Shown here: positions 48,584 through 60,800 of the stretch, piece by piece
How the letters are laid out: each line of letters starts with the position of its first letter
Position numbering within the stretch: position 1 is the stretch's first letter
NCBI GenBank assembly: GCA_947034885.2
Contig: OX344749.2
Coordinates: 17,561,501-17,625,500, forward strand
Source of the DNA: Thuidium tamariscinum
Taxonomy: Eukaryota; Streptophyta; Bryopsida; Hypnales; Thuidiaceae
Direction: 5' to 3'
Length of the DNA stretch: 64,000 bases
The notes under the pieces: generated by a model
What the model was told of the DNA's origin: nothing
Databases searched by the model: none
Seen by the model: the letters and a program-made list of their open reading frames with translations, nothing else
Made by a program: the position numbers and the translations under genes

Positions 48584-50604
48584 ATTTTTCGGACGAGGGT
48601 GGGAGTCGGAATTATTAGCATCATTTGTTGAATACATGTAGTATTGAGTTGTTCATTAGTAGTTAGTAATCTAACGAACTGGTTAGTCTGCCGTTGAATT
48701 TTTTTGGCTTTGTATGGAGTTGAAGTATATTGTTTTCTTCTGTAGTTATTACTGATTTCTTACACAATTTCAATCAAGCATACCAGATTTGAATACAAGA
48801 AAGCAAATGACTAATTTTTATGAGTTTTTGTTTTTGTTTTTCATAGTGCTTCATTGAAAAACAGTGGTGATGAATTTCTTATGAATTTGACTGGAGTGAC
48901 ATGTTGGAATTATCCTTGTAAACACCTTTTCTTCAGCAAGTTTTGCTATTCACTGTCGGGAGATTGTTATTTTGAGATTAGAGTGCCCTAATTTTTGAAA
49001 TATAGATTTATTTTATTGTAATTAGAGTTTTGTGCGGGGATTGGTTCCTTCATTATCAAATGTTTTAGATTATTTACAATGTGAGGTTTGAAGAGCAGAA
49101 TCTAGTTAAAATATAATGGTGTTCATTTTACAAAGTTTGGTGATATGACACTTCACATTGATCACTTCCTAAATTTTACTTTTGTTACTTAATGGGGTGT
49201 TTTCGAGTCTAAATGATGTGTATTGATGTTTCCTACATATTTATGCAATTGGATTCCAGAAATGTATCACCAATTGTTTTCAAGAAAATGTTATGTGAAA
49301 TCCTGAACATTGACTTCTTAAAAGTTCATAAAAATAGAATTTGGCTTTTTTGAAACTAAAATTTGGTATGCTTGATTGGAATTGTATTAAAACTAACTAC
49401 AAATTATGCAAAATAGATTTCCATTCTTTTCCATACTATAAAAATAAATTTGAATGATAGAATAGGAAGTTTTTATGGTTTTTAACCAATATTATAGAGT
49501 AATTGTATATAATCTATCTCAATACTATGCAAACATTCTCATCTTGTATCTTCTTGAAGAGACTTGGTTCTTTTCTTAATTATACTCCTATTCTAAGAAA
49601 TTTAAAGAATTTGAACCAATTTAAAGCAATCTTCCCCAGAGGAAACTGAGATGTGTTATGAGAAAGTCAACAAAAAAGGGAATATTTAAGTTAAAGGATT
49701 TTATAACTGTTTGTGGGTGGATCTCATCTTTTAAGGGCGACTTATGTGTTTATATCCTTGTTATATTGACCTTGTATCGAGGAACAACTTGTTTGTTTAT
49801 AAAGTTTGTTGGATTTTTTATCAAGTGCTGCAAATATGACTTTGCTGAATGTCTGGTTGTTGATTTTCGCATTGAAAGAAGTTTGCTATCTAGTGCAAAT
49901 TTTTAGTGATTCGTAACATTCTACTTTGAAATTGTATAAAAGAACCATTTTTAATCAATAAAACTTTGATCACAACAACAAATGACACTTATAGAAAAAA
50001 CCCTCTGCTCATCTGGAAAATCACACTCCTAATAATTTCACAATGCTTCCACAATGACAACAAAGTGTTATTTCTTCATAAATAGTACAGATGACATACA
50101 AACAAGGAAAATGCTATTGGCAGTCAACAATTCGCATGGGGAACTCAAAGTATGTAATGAGTTATGCAAATGGTTCAACAATACTTGTTACAAGGGCATG
50201 TCATTATTAGTTTTTGCCTCCATTAATTGACAAATTAGAACCTTTAGATTTCTAATTTCTCACATTCAAAGAAATGCAAATCCTCCCCAACATGCAATAA
50301 CATTTCACAATGTATGCTACAATTGCAAATTAGTGATGGAGATTACCCAAACTTTATTGTGTAAGAAAATTTCTTGGACACTACTTCTGCAAATCTCTCA
50401 AAGATGACCCCTTCATATCTAAATACCTAAATAACTTCAACACCCAAATAATAAGGTAGAAGTTGGCAATTCAAATAGAAATCCCTTATTATAACTTAGA
50501 ATAAGCCCTAAAGTAATGTACAAGTCAACCCAAAGCTAAAAAGTAGGGTACACGAAGTTATGACAATGATGAGGGTACACTTGGCATAGGCCAATCTCCT
50601 TTGA
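48584..50604. other. Unique spacer of the inverted repeat
   Basis: 2021 bp of AT-rich DNA lie between the facing 3' ends of the two SF3B4 copies. No gene is recognised. An open frame at 49658-49906 has no family match. The spacer itself is not palindromic. Confidence 0.6.
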
Positions 50605-53600
50605 CTAACAACACTCTTCCAAATCATCAGTTCCACCCGACGGTGAATGATACACGTTCCCAGGCCTTAGGCGGCAATACCCTCATAAAGATGGTAAGAC
50701 TCTGCTCCCCTTGGAAATGGAAAGCCCCTCTCGACGTATTCCGAATTAAAAATGTCACAAAAAGCATGCACTTACTGCCAACGAAACTATTGCAACGTTC
50801 CATTGCATCCTCCATCACCAACGCCAAAAGACATGAATGCTCCCAGTCACATTCAACAAACCTGATAACGCGCGTGCCCAAGCGACCACCTGGCACACAA
50901 CACAACGTAAATTGCTGGCCTTCGCTTCTCCCAGTCATCGTACTTCTTCAAGCAGTCTGCATCAGGCTGCGAAAGTAAGAAAAACCGCAGAAGTAGCCCG
51001 CTCACGAAAAGACTAAACCCGCTCACTCGCACACAGCAGAGTCACATGCGTTCAACATACAACACACATATGAAATTGAACACAAAACATTCAACAGATC
51101 CAGAGCCATGTTTCAAAGTTCCCCGACGTGCTTAAACGATGATCACGGAACTCCATTCTTGCCCTCCGGTACTCGGAACGGAGGAAGAGGTACTTCACAA
51201 AGTAGCGTCATGCTGCCCGAACCATTCCCGATCAAAACTACAGAAACTACTTCTCGCAATTGCTCCGAAAGATCTACAGGGGGCGGCATCGCCAATTATC
51301 TACAAAAAGCTAACCTAGCCTACCTACGCTCATGTCCTACCGACCCTGGTTGTCGGGTGGAGGAGGAGGCCGCCCACCAGGACCTCCCATCATGCTCCCT
51401 GGCGGAGGAGGCATGCCCGGAGGACCTCGAGGAGGCGGAGGCATCCCTTGCTGCATCCCTTGCTGCTGTTGCTGCTGCTGCATGCCGGGTGGAGGCGGGC
51501 GCATGCCCTGCGGAGGGGGCCCTCGGCCCCAAGGAGGAGGAGGTCCCCCCATGCCCATCGGGGGCGGAGGACCCCCGCCCTGGAACCCATGCGGAGGCGG
51601 AGGCATGTGCGAGCCTGGTCTGAACTGCGGAGGAGGCGGCATGCCCTGTTGCTGCATCCCCATCGGGGGGCCCTGATTGACCCACGGAGGGGGCGGACCA
51701 CCCGGCTGTGGCTGCTGCTGCTGCTGCAGCATCGGAGGCCCGCCGTACCCCTGCGGCGGGGGTGGCAGGCCCTGTATTATCTGACCTTGTTGGGGCGGAG
51801 GAGGCATCGGCGGAGGACCGCCGTTGAACGGTGGGGGAGGATGCAGCGGCCCGTTCATGTTCATCCCCACGCCGCCATTGCCTTGAGCCGGAGGGGGAGG
51901 AAGCCCTTGGCCCAGCTGCGGGGGACCGACCAGCTGCGGAGGACCACTGGCGAACAGAGTGTGCGGACGATTCTTCGTCGCGTTCGGATTGTTCGAGGCC
52001 AACATGCGCTCTGACCGACGCAACACACACCGGCAAACAACCACGTCAAAAAAGAAAGCGACAACCGTACCTCATCAATACATCCACAACTTTCCCCAAT
52101 GCCTCACAAACCACCAGCATCTCAAGCATACTGGAAACTTGACAATCGGGATCAGATGCGTACCAGCCAGAGTCCCATGCCGCTCGCCTTTCGTATCCTT
52201 CTTGTAAGCATACGACACGGTGATGGCTCGATTGCACAGATACTGCCCGTTCATGGCCTGCACCATCCCATCCATATCCCTCCCTTCAGTGAGTGAGCTC
52301 ATCCTCTAAACCCCGTTCCAGAAACCCACCACTCGCGAAAAAATTACGTACCACCCTCCGCAACAACCCCAAGTACGTGCGAGGCTCACCTCAATTGCAG
52401 AATCTGAAGCTTCGAAGGAGTCGTAGCTGATGAAGCCAAACCCTCGAGAGTTTCCAGAATCGGGATCCCTCATGATCTGAAAAAAAAAAATACAACCATT
52501 GACCCAAGAAATCTACAGAAGAACGAAACCGGGTCCTGAAGCCCCGCTCATTGCTCGAAAAATGCCATGGCTTGAAAAATATGTTCAAGACACAAAAGTC
52601 AGCTCCGGACAAGCAGAACATCAAAATTCCGCCGCCACATCCACGGGATGGAAATGTACCTTCGGGTTCGTCACTATCACGCCAAAAGCACTAAAAGTAT
52701 CGTAAAGCAGTTTCTCGTCCACGTCCTGCACGACAAAGCGCCGCGTCAGCTAGTCACACTCGAAAAAAAAAACAAGAACAGGCTGCAATTTGTCAGGAAG
52801 TCATGCTCAATGACGAATCTGTCCTATATCAGAGGCAAAAAGGGCACGGAAGTCACTTACAGGATCCAAGTTACCCACAAACAGATTGGCTCCCACATCC
52901 AAACTCTTCTTGTCTTGAGATGCCTGAATCAAAGATATCAACAACCAACTCGCTTCCTTACTTGGACTCCCATGATAGAATACTCGTCCCATGAACTCGA
53001 AAAAAAATTACCGATGCTCATTCGTTCAAATTGGAATCCTTCGTCACAACAATTCTTCTCCCACCAACACATCACACCGAAAAGGCCGACTAAACATACT
53101 CCCGCCTCTCAATTCCCCGCTGAAACAACGAAGGCGGAAAGTAACATAGCTCACCTTGTTCACTCGAATGGGCTTGCCATACAACTTGATCATGTTCAGG
53201 ATCTTGATAGCCTACGCAAAAGTTCACACAGTCTCGTGAGCCCAAGAATCAACGGACAGAACAACAGCATTCGGACCACCACAACAAAAAGTCTCAAAAC
53301 ACCATCGTATCCGGGACTCCGGGTAGGGATGCCACTCACGTAATCGGCATCCTCCTCGCTTCGGAACTCCACGAATCCATAGCCTTGGTGCAAATTCGTG
53401 ACCCTGTCCTTCGGCACGTAAACGTTCACTGGTTCCAACCAACAACACGACACACGCATCAAACTCCGCTCGCAAACCACACGAACATACAACACCCCAG
53501 AGAAACGGTCCTAAACACCACGAGGACTTCGGACGAGTGGAACCACTCTGTGCACATTCAATCTCTCGCCGGCTCATGATCCAGCCTTCGCAGGACATCT

Positions 53601-54497
53601 GCTTTAGACCTCGGCAATCTGTTCCGACTTGCTGCTCATTTGCATTCGCGAAAATTCCAACCATAAGCACGCAAGTACAGATTCTGCAACGACGGACGTC
53701 AACTTCACAGCGCAGGGAAGAGGTGGATATCACTCACCGACGGGGCCGGCCTGAACGAACAACTCCCACAGAAGCTCCTCGGAGACCTGTTCCGTCCACA
53801 ACAAACGCTTCCAATCAGCTTGCACGCGATCATCGCACGCGAATCCAACGATTCCTACGAAGTATTAGTTCCTACGACACGCAAGGCGGAGGAGGCCCGG
53901 CACTCCGTAATTTTACGTAGAGAAATTTTAGGGTTCAAGGCAGTTGCCCAAATTCATGGACCGGAACTGCATGGCTGACAGAGACCCATCTCGCCACTCG
54001 CGAAGGCCATGACCCCGACGTCAACGCCATTGAACGAGCGACCAAACCCAGCGTCGCGACTCAAAATGAGCGCGCTCGTTCCTGCCCGACGAGAGAATGC
54101 GACTGAAGGCATCGACGGAGCAGAGGAAGGAGGGGAGAGCGGATTTGCGAAATGGGAATGGGGGGGGCCCGAGTATCTCACCTGGGAGTCGAGGTTTCCA
54201 ACGTAGGCCGTGGCATCCTGGTTGCGCTCCGCGGCGTGCTGGCCCAGCAGATTGGCGCCCACGCCGGGCGTGATGCGCGTCGTCATGGGAAAGCGCACGC
54301 CAGAGTGGCCGCGGAGGAAGACCACCCGTCGGACTCCTCACATGCGGCACCGTCTTCACCAACAACACCAAAGACCGCAACGAGGACAGCAACAACTGAA
54401 TGGAGACGATGCAGCCCAAGCAGAGGTTTCTGCAAAGACGAGGAGGATGCGCAAGTCGGAGAGGCCTGGGTTCGGGGTTTAGGGTTTTGCGGGGAAC
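50605..54497 (-). repeat. Right arm of the 3.89-kb inverted repeat
   Basis: Inverse copy of 44691-48583 with equal length (3893 bp). The outer edge lies in the 5' leader of the right SF3B4 copy; beyond 54497 the sequence is unrelated to that upstream of the left copy. Confidence 0.95.
51337..54286 (-). CDS. SF3B4: Splicing factor 3B subunit 4 (SAP49), right copy
   Basis: Second complete SF3B4 gene on the opposite strand. Exons mirror the left copy: 54286-54182, 53786-53738, 53428-53340, 53211-53155, 52923-52861, 52725-52660, 52476-52390, 52257-52164, 52010-51337. The 427-residue product differs from the left copy at one residue: Pro instead of Ser in the proline-rich tail (codon covering 51438). 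Pro continues the local GMPPPPRG pattern, so this copy may hold the ancestral state. Introns and about 730 bp of 3' sequence are also identical. Its promoter must lie beyond 54.5 kb in DNA unlike that upstream of the left copy. The two genes converge, so read-through transcripts would be complementary. Confidence 0.96.
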
Positions 54498-55848
54498 AAT
54501 TTCTTGAGTTCTGCTCACGTTTGTGTGAGGATCTTGTGATACCGTTACTGGCCAGGCTTCATGCTGATGTGATTTTGTTTTTGGTAAGGCGGAGTGTCTT
54601 TGATTGACTTGGTCATCTGAAAATGGATATCTTTTCAAAGGAAATTTTGTGAGGAATTTTTTTCATTATTGTTGCAGGGTACGGTTATTTGTAAATTCAG
54701 GTAACGAAATTCTGGAAAAAGTTTTTCATAATAAAAAAATTAAGTCGTCTAGGAAAAAAGAAATTAGTAGAAAAGTTTTATTTTTAGGATCGGTTGAGTG
54801 TTAGCTTTTGGTAGAAATGGATTGTGTGATTGGAATGTGTAGCACTTACTTATTACTTATGTTATCTAACTTTAGATTTAGTTCGTCTTGCGATATGAAA
54901 GTCAAAAGTTCTCAATGATTGGATATTTGTAGAAGCTTTACTCCGTTTGTAAAAGAATGATTCTTAGATTCATTGGTTAATACAAAGGTATGGCAATTTT
55001 TATCAAAGTTGTATTGTTTAAAAAAAAATTTGAATAGCACATTGAAATGTGGGAGTTGGATGTTTATTGCTTAAAATGCAAGTTTTATTTAATCAAGAAG
55101 TATTGGGGCACTTTCCATGATTGACTTAGAAGTCATTCATTTGAAGTAAATTTTTGACATTGGCATTCACATATAACAATATAGTGCAAAGTCTCTTCAA
55201 AATGATTCATCACTTGTAGGATTGATCCCACTAATTCTTGAGCTTGAATAGAAATTCATCTTCTCCGTTTTCAAATATTTGAATGACATCATTAATAACT
55301 TTTTTTGTCTTGGAACTTAGTTTGGGTTTTATTATTGGTATATTTTGCTATTATATTCTTTAATCAAAGAATTTCCTAGTTGATTCATTTCATTTTTTTT
55401 TTGTAGAAATGGAAGAGCCACTTCAAGCAATTTAAATACATACTTGCTACTTTTGGCTATACGAATGATACACCCCTCCATAGAGAATAAATACTTTCAA
55501 GATATTTTGTTGTGCCTCCTTATACACTAATTATTTGAGTTGCATCAAACTTTCATGTTGCCTACAACACCACTCCTTTTTTTTGTATATGAATTTATTT
55601 TCCTAACTCCAACTCCATTATCTAAAAAATACCCTGGGCCCTTTTCAACTCCAACTTCAAATGCCTTTACTATCAATTTTGTGTTCTTGGGCCATTGTCC
55701 AATCCCCTCAATGGCAATTACTACACTGGTTTATTTATCTATTTTTGAAAAACAAAGGTGTAATATAATTTTTATTTTTCATTTTTCATTATATTGTGAA
55801 AGTCATTCCTTTCTCATTTCCTATGCTGTCTTTAAATTTTTAAGTTAA
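54498..55848. other. AT-rich intergenic DNA upstream of the right SF3B4 copy
   Basis: This holds the presumed promoter of the right copy near 54.5-54.7 kb. No gene is recognised; the open frame at 55540-55848 has no family match. Confidence 0.4.
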
Positions 55849-55852
55849 TTAA

Positions 55853-56074
55853 CCCTGTAAGGATGCGGGGGGACCCTGTGGAATCCAACATTTCTAAAAT
55901 TGTGGGAATCATTGGTGATAAAATATTCAATAAAACTCATTTGAAGTCAAAGAATTGTAAAAGATCTCCACTTTCGACTCTTAAAACCGAGGATGAATGA
56001 TTGCATTTCTGTCCTATATGGGAGAATCCCTTGTCATTCATCGGACCACTCTGGTCCGTGGCATCCTTACAGGG
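55853..56074. mobile_element. Small TTAA-flanked piggyBac-like MITE, second family
   Basis: A 222-bp element with perfect 14-bp terminal inverted repeats CCCTGTAAGGATGC, flanked by TTAA at 55849-55852 and 56075-56078. A palindromic GGACCACTCTGGTCC lies near the right end (56044-56058). Ends and target site fit piggyBac, but the sequence differs from the 0.9-kb family whose next member starts 16 bp downstream. Confidence 0.7.
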
Positions 56075-56094
56075 TTAAGGTAGAAGGCTCTTAA

Positions 56095-57012
56095 CCCCTA
56101 AAGGACGAAGGCCTTTTTTTTGTCAAAAACCTCTCAAAACTGCCATTTCTGTTGCATTCATCCAAGAAAACAAAAAAAGTTTTTTTTAAGAATCTAACTG
56201 TAGGATCTTGTACTTAACTTGATTGAGATCAAGTGGTAAAAATTTCACGAAGTTTGACCGTACAGATTGGAAGATATGAGCATTCAAAGTTGGAAATACA
56301 AGTTTTTTTGAACTGTGGTTTGCAATTTCAGATGACTTTGACTAGAATTTGTATTAAAAAATTGCACTATAGACTTTGAATTTATAATTTTGTGTTAAGA
56401 AATTGAGTTGAGAGTCTAGGAAAAAAATTTCACACAAAAAACACTTGATTTTCATTCTTTAAAAAATTGTTAAGTAGATGTAGGTCCAAGATTGAAAGAA
56501 AAACTAAATGGTTTATAACTCTAAGATGGGATTGAAATACAATAATCCCAATTGTGAGATTGTTCTAGAGAGTAAACATAACCTTGTTCAACAATTTTTT
56601 TTGAAATTTGTGAAAATTGCATTCAAAAATGAATCCTATAAGTTATTTTTTCAAGAAATTGTTTAGATTGCCCGAAAAACAAGATTGTCCATAACTTTCT
56701 CATTATAAGTCCAAATAGAGTGAATCAAAGCTTCACATGTAGGCAAAAATATATTATTTTAGAAAAAAAATTAAAAAATTAAATTTTGACTTTTTGCAAA
56801 AAAATAATTCTGCCCGCCGAATGAAAATTTGGGCTTTTTGTGGTATAACTTTTGCTCCCGGTCACCAATTGAAATAAAAATTACATTCCCATGAAGCTAA
56901 TCAGTTTTCCTATCTTATGAGAAAGTTTCAAGAAGATTCATTAAAAATTGAGGTCTACGGAACCTGCCCGAACTCCAAATTGTCCCCCGAGGGGACAATG
57001 GTCCTTTAGGGG
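56095..57012. mobile_element. Non-autonomous piggyBac-like element, copy 4
   Basis: A 918-bp element flanked by TTAA (56091-56094 and 57013-57016). Ends are CCCCTAAAGGACGAAGG and, reversed, CCCCTAAAGGACCATTG. The subterminal palindrome TCCCCCGAGGGGA (56983-56995) matches the one in copy 2, and the interior is also closest to copy 2. No transposase. Confidence 0.72.
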
Positions 57013-57016
57013 TTAA

Positions 57017-57667
57017 ATGGAGCAGGTTTTTAAATGGTGCACTATATTAAATGTATAGTATTTGTACATGTTGCTTTTTCATAGCCTTCAGCAGTGTACT
57101 GACAGCGTACATTTTAGCTAGGGCACCATTTTAGAGCCCTATGTCCTTTCAACTTCAAATTTTGATAACTAATTCAAAAAAGCTCAGAAAAATATGAAAC
57201 GACTTGAGTAAGATGTCAATTCTACTTCTCTTTCAAGGAAAATTTACTGAAAAATATTTCTAGAAGTTTTACCTCCGTGAAATTCTATTTCAGCCCTTAG
57301 ATGGTCCATTATTCAGTTTGATGGAAACAAATCCTTCATATTAAACATATTATGCCAGGTGGCATACTCTGTCTTTTTTCATTTACTACCAAGTTTATAG
57401 TAAGTTAACTTACTATAAATGTTTACACGCTCGGTCCGTCTCTGACCCAGTTAGCGTCCCCACCCTGCCTGCTCGTTTGAATTCTGGCTTGGCTCCGGCC
57501 TCCTTGGTTCCGACGCCGCAGTAACTCTGTCCCGCATTCAAATTGCAAGAATCCACCAACGGACAATCACGGGATGCACTGACCGAGGAACGAAGTGAGC
57601 TTAGGGTTCTCGGCATTAGGGTGGCCGCAAGTAGAAGAGTGCTAAAGAGATTTCAGAGAGAGGCGTG
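57017..57667. other. Upstream region of BUB3
   Basis: AT-rich until about 57.41 kb, then GC-richer, which suggests the promoter and leader start near there. No specific promoter element is assigned. Confidence 0.35.
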
Positions 57668-57815
57668 CTGTGCTGAGAGTCTTACAGTTGCAGTGGTGGA
57701 ATGTGTCGCAGTGCTGAGAGGATTGCTGTGGCGAGAGTATTGCAGGGCTGAGAGTTTTTCTTCTGTGAGATTGCTGCAGTGTTGAGAGTGTTGCTGTGAG
57801 AGCATCTGCAGGACT
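57668..57815 (+). repeat. Degenerate repeats in the BUB3 5' leader
   Basis: The words GCTGAGAG or GTTGAGAG recur about every 30-40 bp (five times), alternating with ATTGCTGTG, GTTGCTGTG and ATTGCAG. They end about 20 bp before the BUB3 start codon, so they are probably transcribed leader sequence. Confidence 0.5.
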
Positions 57816-57835
57816 CTTCCGAGAGGAGGATTAGG

Positions 57836-60800
57836 ATGATGGGAGGTGTGCCGCCCCCTCCTCCGCCCCACCCGCCCTCCCACCCTCACGGCCTCTCCAC
57901 TCCTTCCGTCGGCCCTCCTCCGCCTCCTCCCCCTCCGCCTCCCCAGAACATTCTCCCTCCCTCTCCTCTCCCGCTGCTTCTGGGGCGAGAGCTTTCCTCC
58001 CCACCCTCCGACGGCATCTCCAACCTCCGATTCTCCAACTACAGCGATCACCTACTGGTGTCCTCTTGGGACGCCAAGGTGCGACTCTACGACGCCTCAG
58101 CCAATGTGCTCAAGGGGCAATTCGCGCACCGCGCGCCCGTCCTCGACTGCTGCTTCCACGATGACTCATCGGGGTTCACCGCCTCAGCGGACCACACCGT
58201 GTTCAGGTCTGTTTTACGGTTTCGAAAACCCCACTGATTTTTTGCAATGCTTGGGGGACCCAGCTCTGGAGCTCATGGGATCAGGTGGTGCTGCTGCCGT
58301 TTCGGTCTCTTTAGGGGTCCCGTGGTGGTGGGACATTGTGATTGTTTTCCAGTGGGGAATAGTTGTATGGGCATGCTAAGGCTTTTCGACTGTGAGGAGG
58401 TTCTTAGACGCCGGCGATCTTTAGGTTTCGTTAATTTGGAATTTTCCGTCGTCGTCGTCGTCGTCTGGGCCCTTTTTATGCCCTAATTCTTAGATGAGAG
58501 TGTGGGGATCTTGTTGATGTGTGTAAAATTTCTCAATTTGGGAATAGTGACAAGGACCTGTAAAGTTTCGACTTTGAGGAGTTTCTTATACGCTTGCGAT
58601 CTTTGGTCTTCGACATATTGGCCACAGGCAGAGTTTTTGTCTTCGTCTTTCGTCTTCAAGAAAACCTTCCTAAACCCTAATTCTTGGATAAGAAAATGGG
58701 ATTGAACCTGATAGCTTGTGGATCTCTTGCTGCCATTTCGGTCTTTTTAGGGTTCAGCTGCATCACGGTGGTTGGGTCATTGCAGATGAGTGTGTGGTTG
58801 TATTCATATGGAGTAGGAATATGGAATAGTTGCAATGGCTCGTTTTAGGTTTTTTCGACTGTTATTGTTGTTCAGGGTTTCTTGAAAGCTTAGTATTACT
58901 TTATATTTTTTTCCAGATATGATTTCAACACAGGAGGTGAGGATCGCTTGGGAACGCACGACGCGCCAGTAAGATGTGTGGAGTATTCGCACGCTACGGG
59001 TGAGTTGCATCGGCTTCTTGTCACGGATTCGGAAGCTGGTTGATTGTAGTTTGAATACGTCTGGATTAATCTTATTATTTGTTTGATCAGTTTTCGACAT
59101 TCGTTGGTGTTCGTGTTTAGAGTAGGTGTCGAATATTGGTGAGCCTTCACGAAATGTTGGTCTTGCCAACTTCTTGGAAGGTGTGCGAGGTAGTGGACAC
59201 TATTTGCGTCACTTTAAGCATTCGAACTGTCATGTAGTAGTGTGAATTGTGAAAGATTAATGTACTGCAGTGGAGAGATCACTTTATTTATAGGATCCAC
59301 ATCCGGTGGCATCAGATTTCGAACACTGAGTGTGAATTTCTTGTGCAATCATTCAAAGTGGGAGGTTGTAGATCACTACTGGAGAGATAATTTACCAATT
59401 CATTAAAAAAGATTAGTTGCTATTGGCATTTAGTCAAGTCATGCTTTCCCCACTTGCTCATACGTTCTACCAATTCGGATGAGGTGCTGCTAGTAACAGC
59501 GCCCTCACGGTTTCAGTATCCTCCGCCTTACTGATCAATTTGGGGCATTGTAGGACACGTGGTCACTGGGAGCTGGGACAAGACAGTGCGCTGCTGGGAT
59601 CCCAGAGGGGGTACTCGTGTTGGGACTTATCCCCAACCTGAGCGGGTGTACAGTATGTCTCTGGTCGGGCATCGACTTGTCGTAGCCACTGCAGGTCGAC
59701 ATATTACCGTGTACGACTTGCGTCATATGCAGCACCCTGAACAGATCCGTGAATCTTCATTAAAATATCAAACTCGATGCGTACGCTGTTACCCAAATGG
59801 CACAGGCATGTTGTTTCCCCTGCCCAAATGTTCCAGTAGCACCATCCGTGTGACGTAGAATTTGGATGTCTTTTGGAAAGTTAGGCTCTGAGAGGTTAGT
59901 TATCTTTGGTGGTTCCAAGACTCGTGTTGTACGCATGGTAGCTTTGCTGAGTTTTGAGTCACTTGTTTACTTTGGAAAGCAATTCGTTTTGACAGGTTAT
60001 GCCCTCAGCTCCGTGGAAGGTCGTGTAGCTATGGAGTTTTTTGATATGTCTGAGACAGGACAAGCGAAAAAGTAATTTTTTTCTACTATACTCTGATTTT
60101 TATGTCTCTGATGGGTCTTCATTTTCCTCCCTTCTTTTTGGGATTATGGGGTTACAGCAATTTATCCTGTCCATGGCTCAAAGTTCAGGTTGCTTCCCAT
60201 GCAGATATGCCTTTAAGTGCCATCGGAAGTCTGAGGCGGGGCGAGATACAGTTTACCCAGTCAATGCTATCACGTTTCACCCAATGTGAGTCCTGTTTTC
60301 AATCTGTGCACTTTTTCACATTTGACACACTTTATTGGTTGTAATGATATTATTCTTATCAAATTTTTTGTTAAAACTCTGAGGCGTGGTTTCAAGTCAC
60401 GATATTGTCGAAGAGCCAGATCGCAAAGTTGTGTCTCAGCTTGTGAATCGCTACTTCTGAGATCGTGGTTATCTCTCTGGTGGTGTTGCAGATATGGAAC
60501 ATTTGCAACTGGTGGTTGCGATGGCTACGTCAATGTCTGGGACGGCAATAACAAGAAACGCCTCTATCAGGTATTTCAGTTAATTCCCAGGCAACGAGTT
60601 CAATTGGTTGGCTAAGTAATATTGGTTGTCCAAAGTTGAGGGGTTTAATTTATAATCATTTTACTTAATGCAGATTATAGTGGAAATAGGATTGACACAT
60701 AATAATCAGGTGCTGCTACGCTGAATCAAGTCTGATTGTCCTAGTAGTGCGTGTGACTCTAATTCACCGAAGTCACACTATTTTGAAGTAGTGTAAGTTT

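Noticed and set aside
44691-54497. The SF3B4 palindrome as a fold-back sequencing or assembly chimera
   Set aside because: A fold-back read gives little or no spacer. Here a 2-kb unique spacer, unrelated outer flanks, differences clustered at arm edges and one internal base difference argue for real DNA, although read evidence is still needed.
57653-58051. 132-residue antisense frame over BUB3 exon 1
   Set aside because: Product of the proline-codon-rich sense strand and the leader repeats read in reverse.
59810-59812. A GT donor just downstream of the GC donor in BUB3 intron 3
   Set aside because: Using it shifts the frame into exon 4 and destroys the conserved [16 protein letters not shown] segment.
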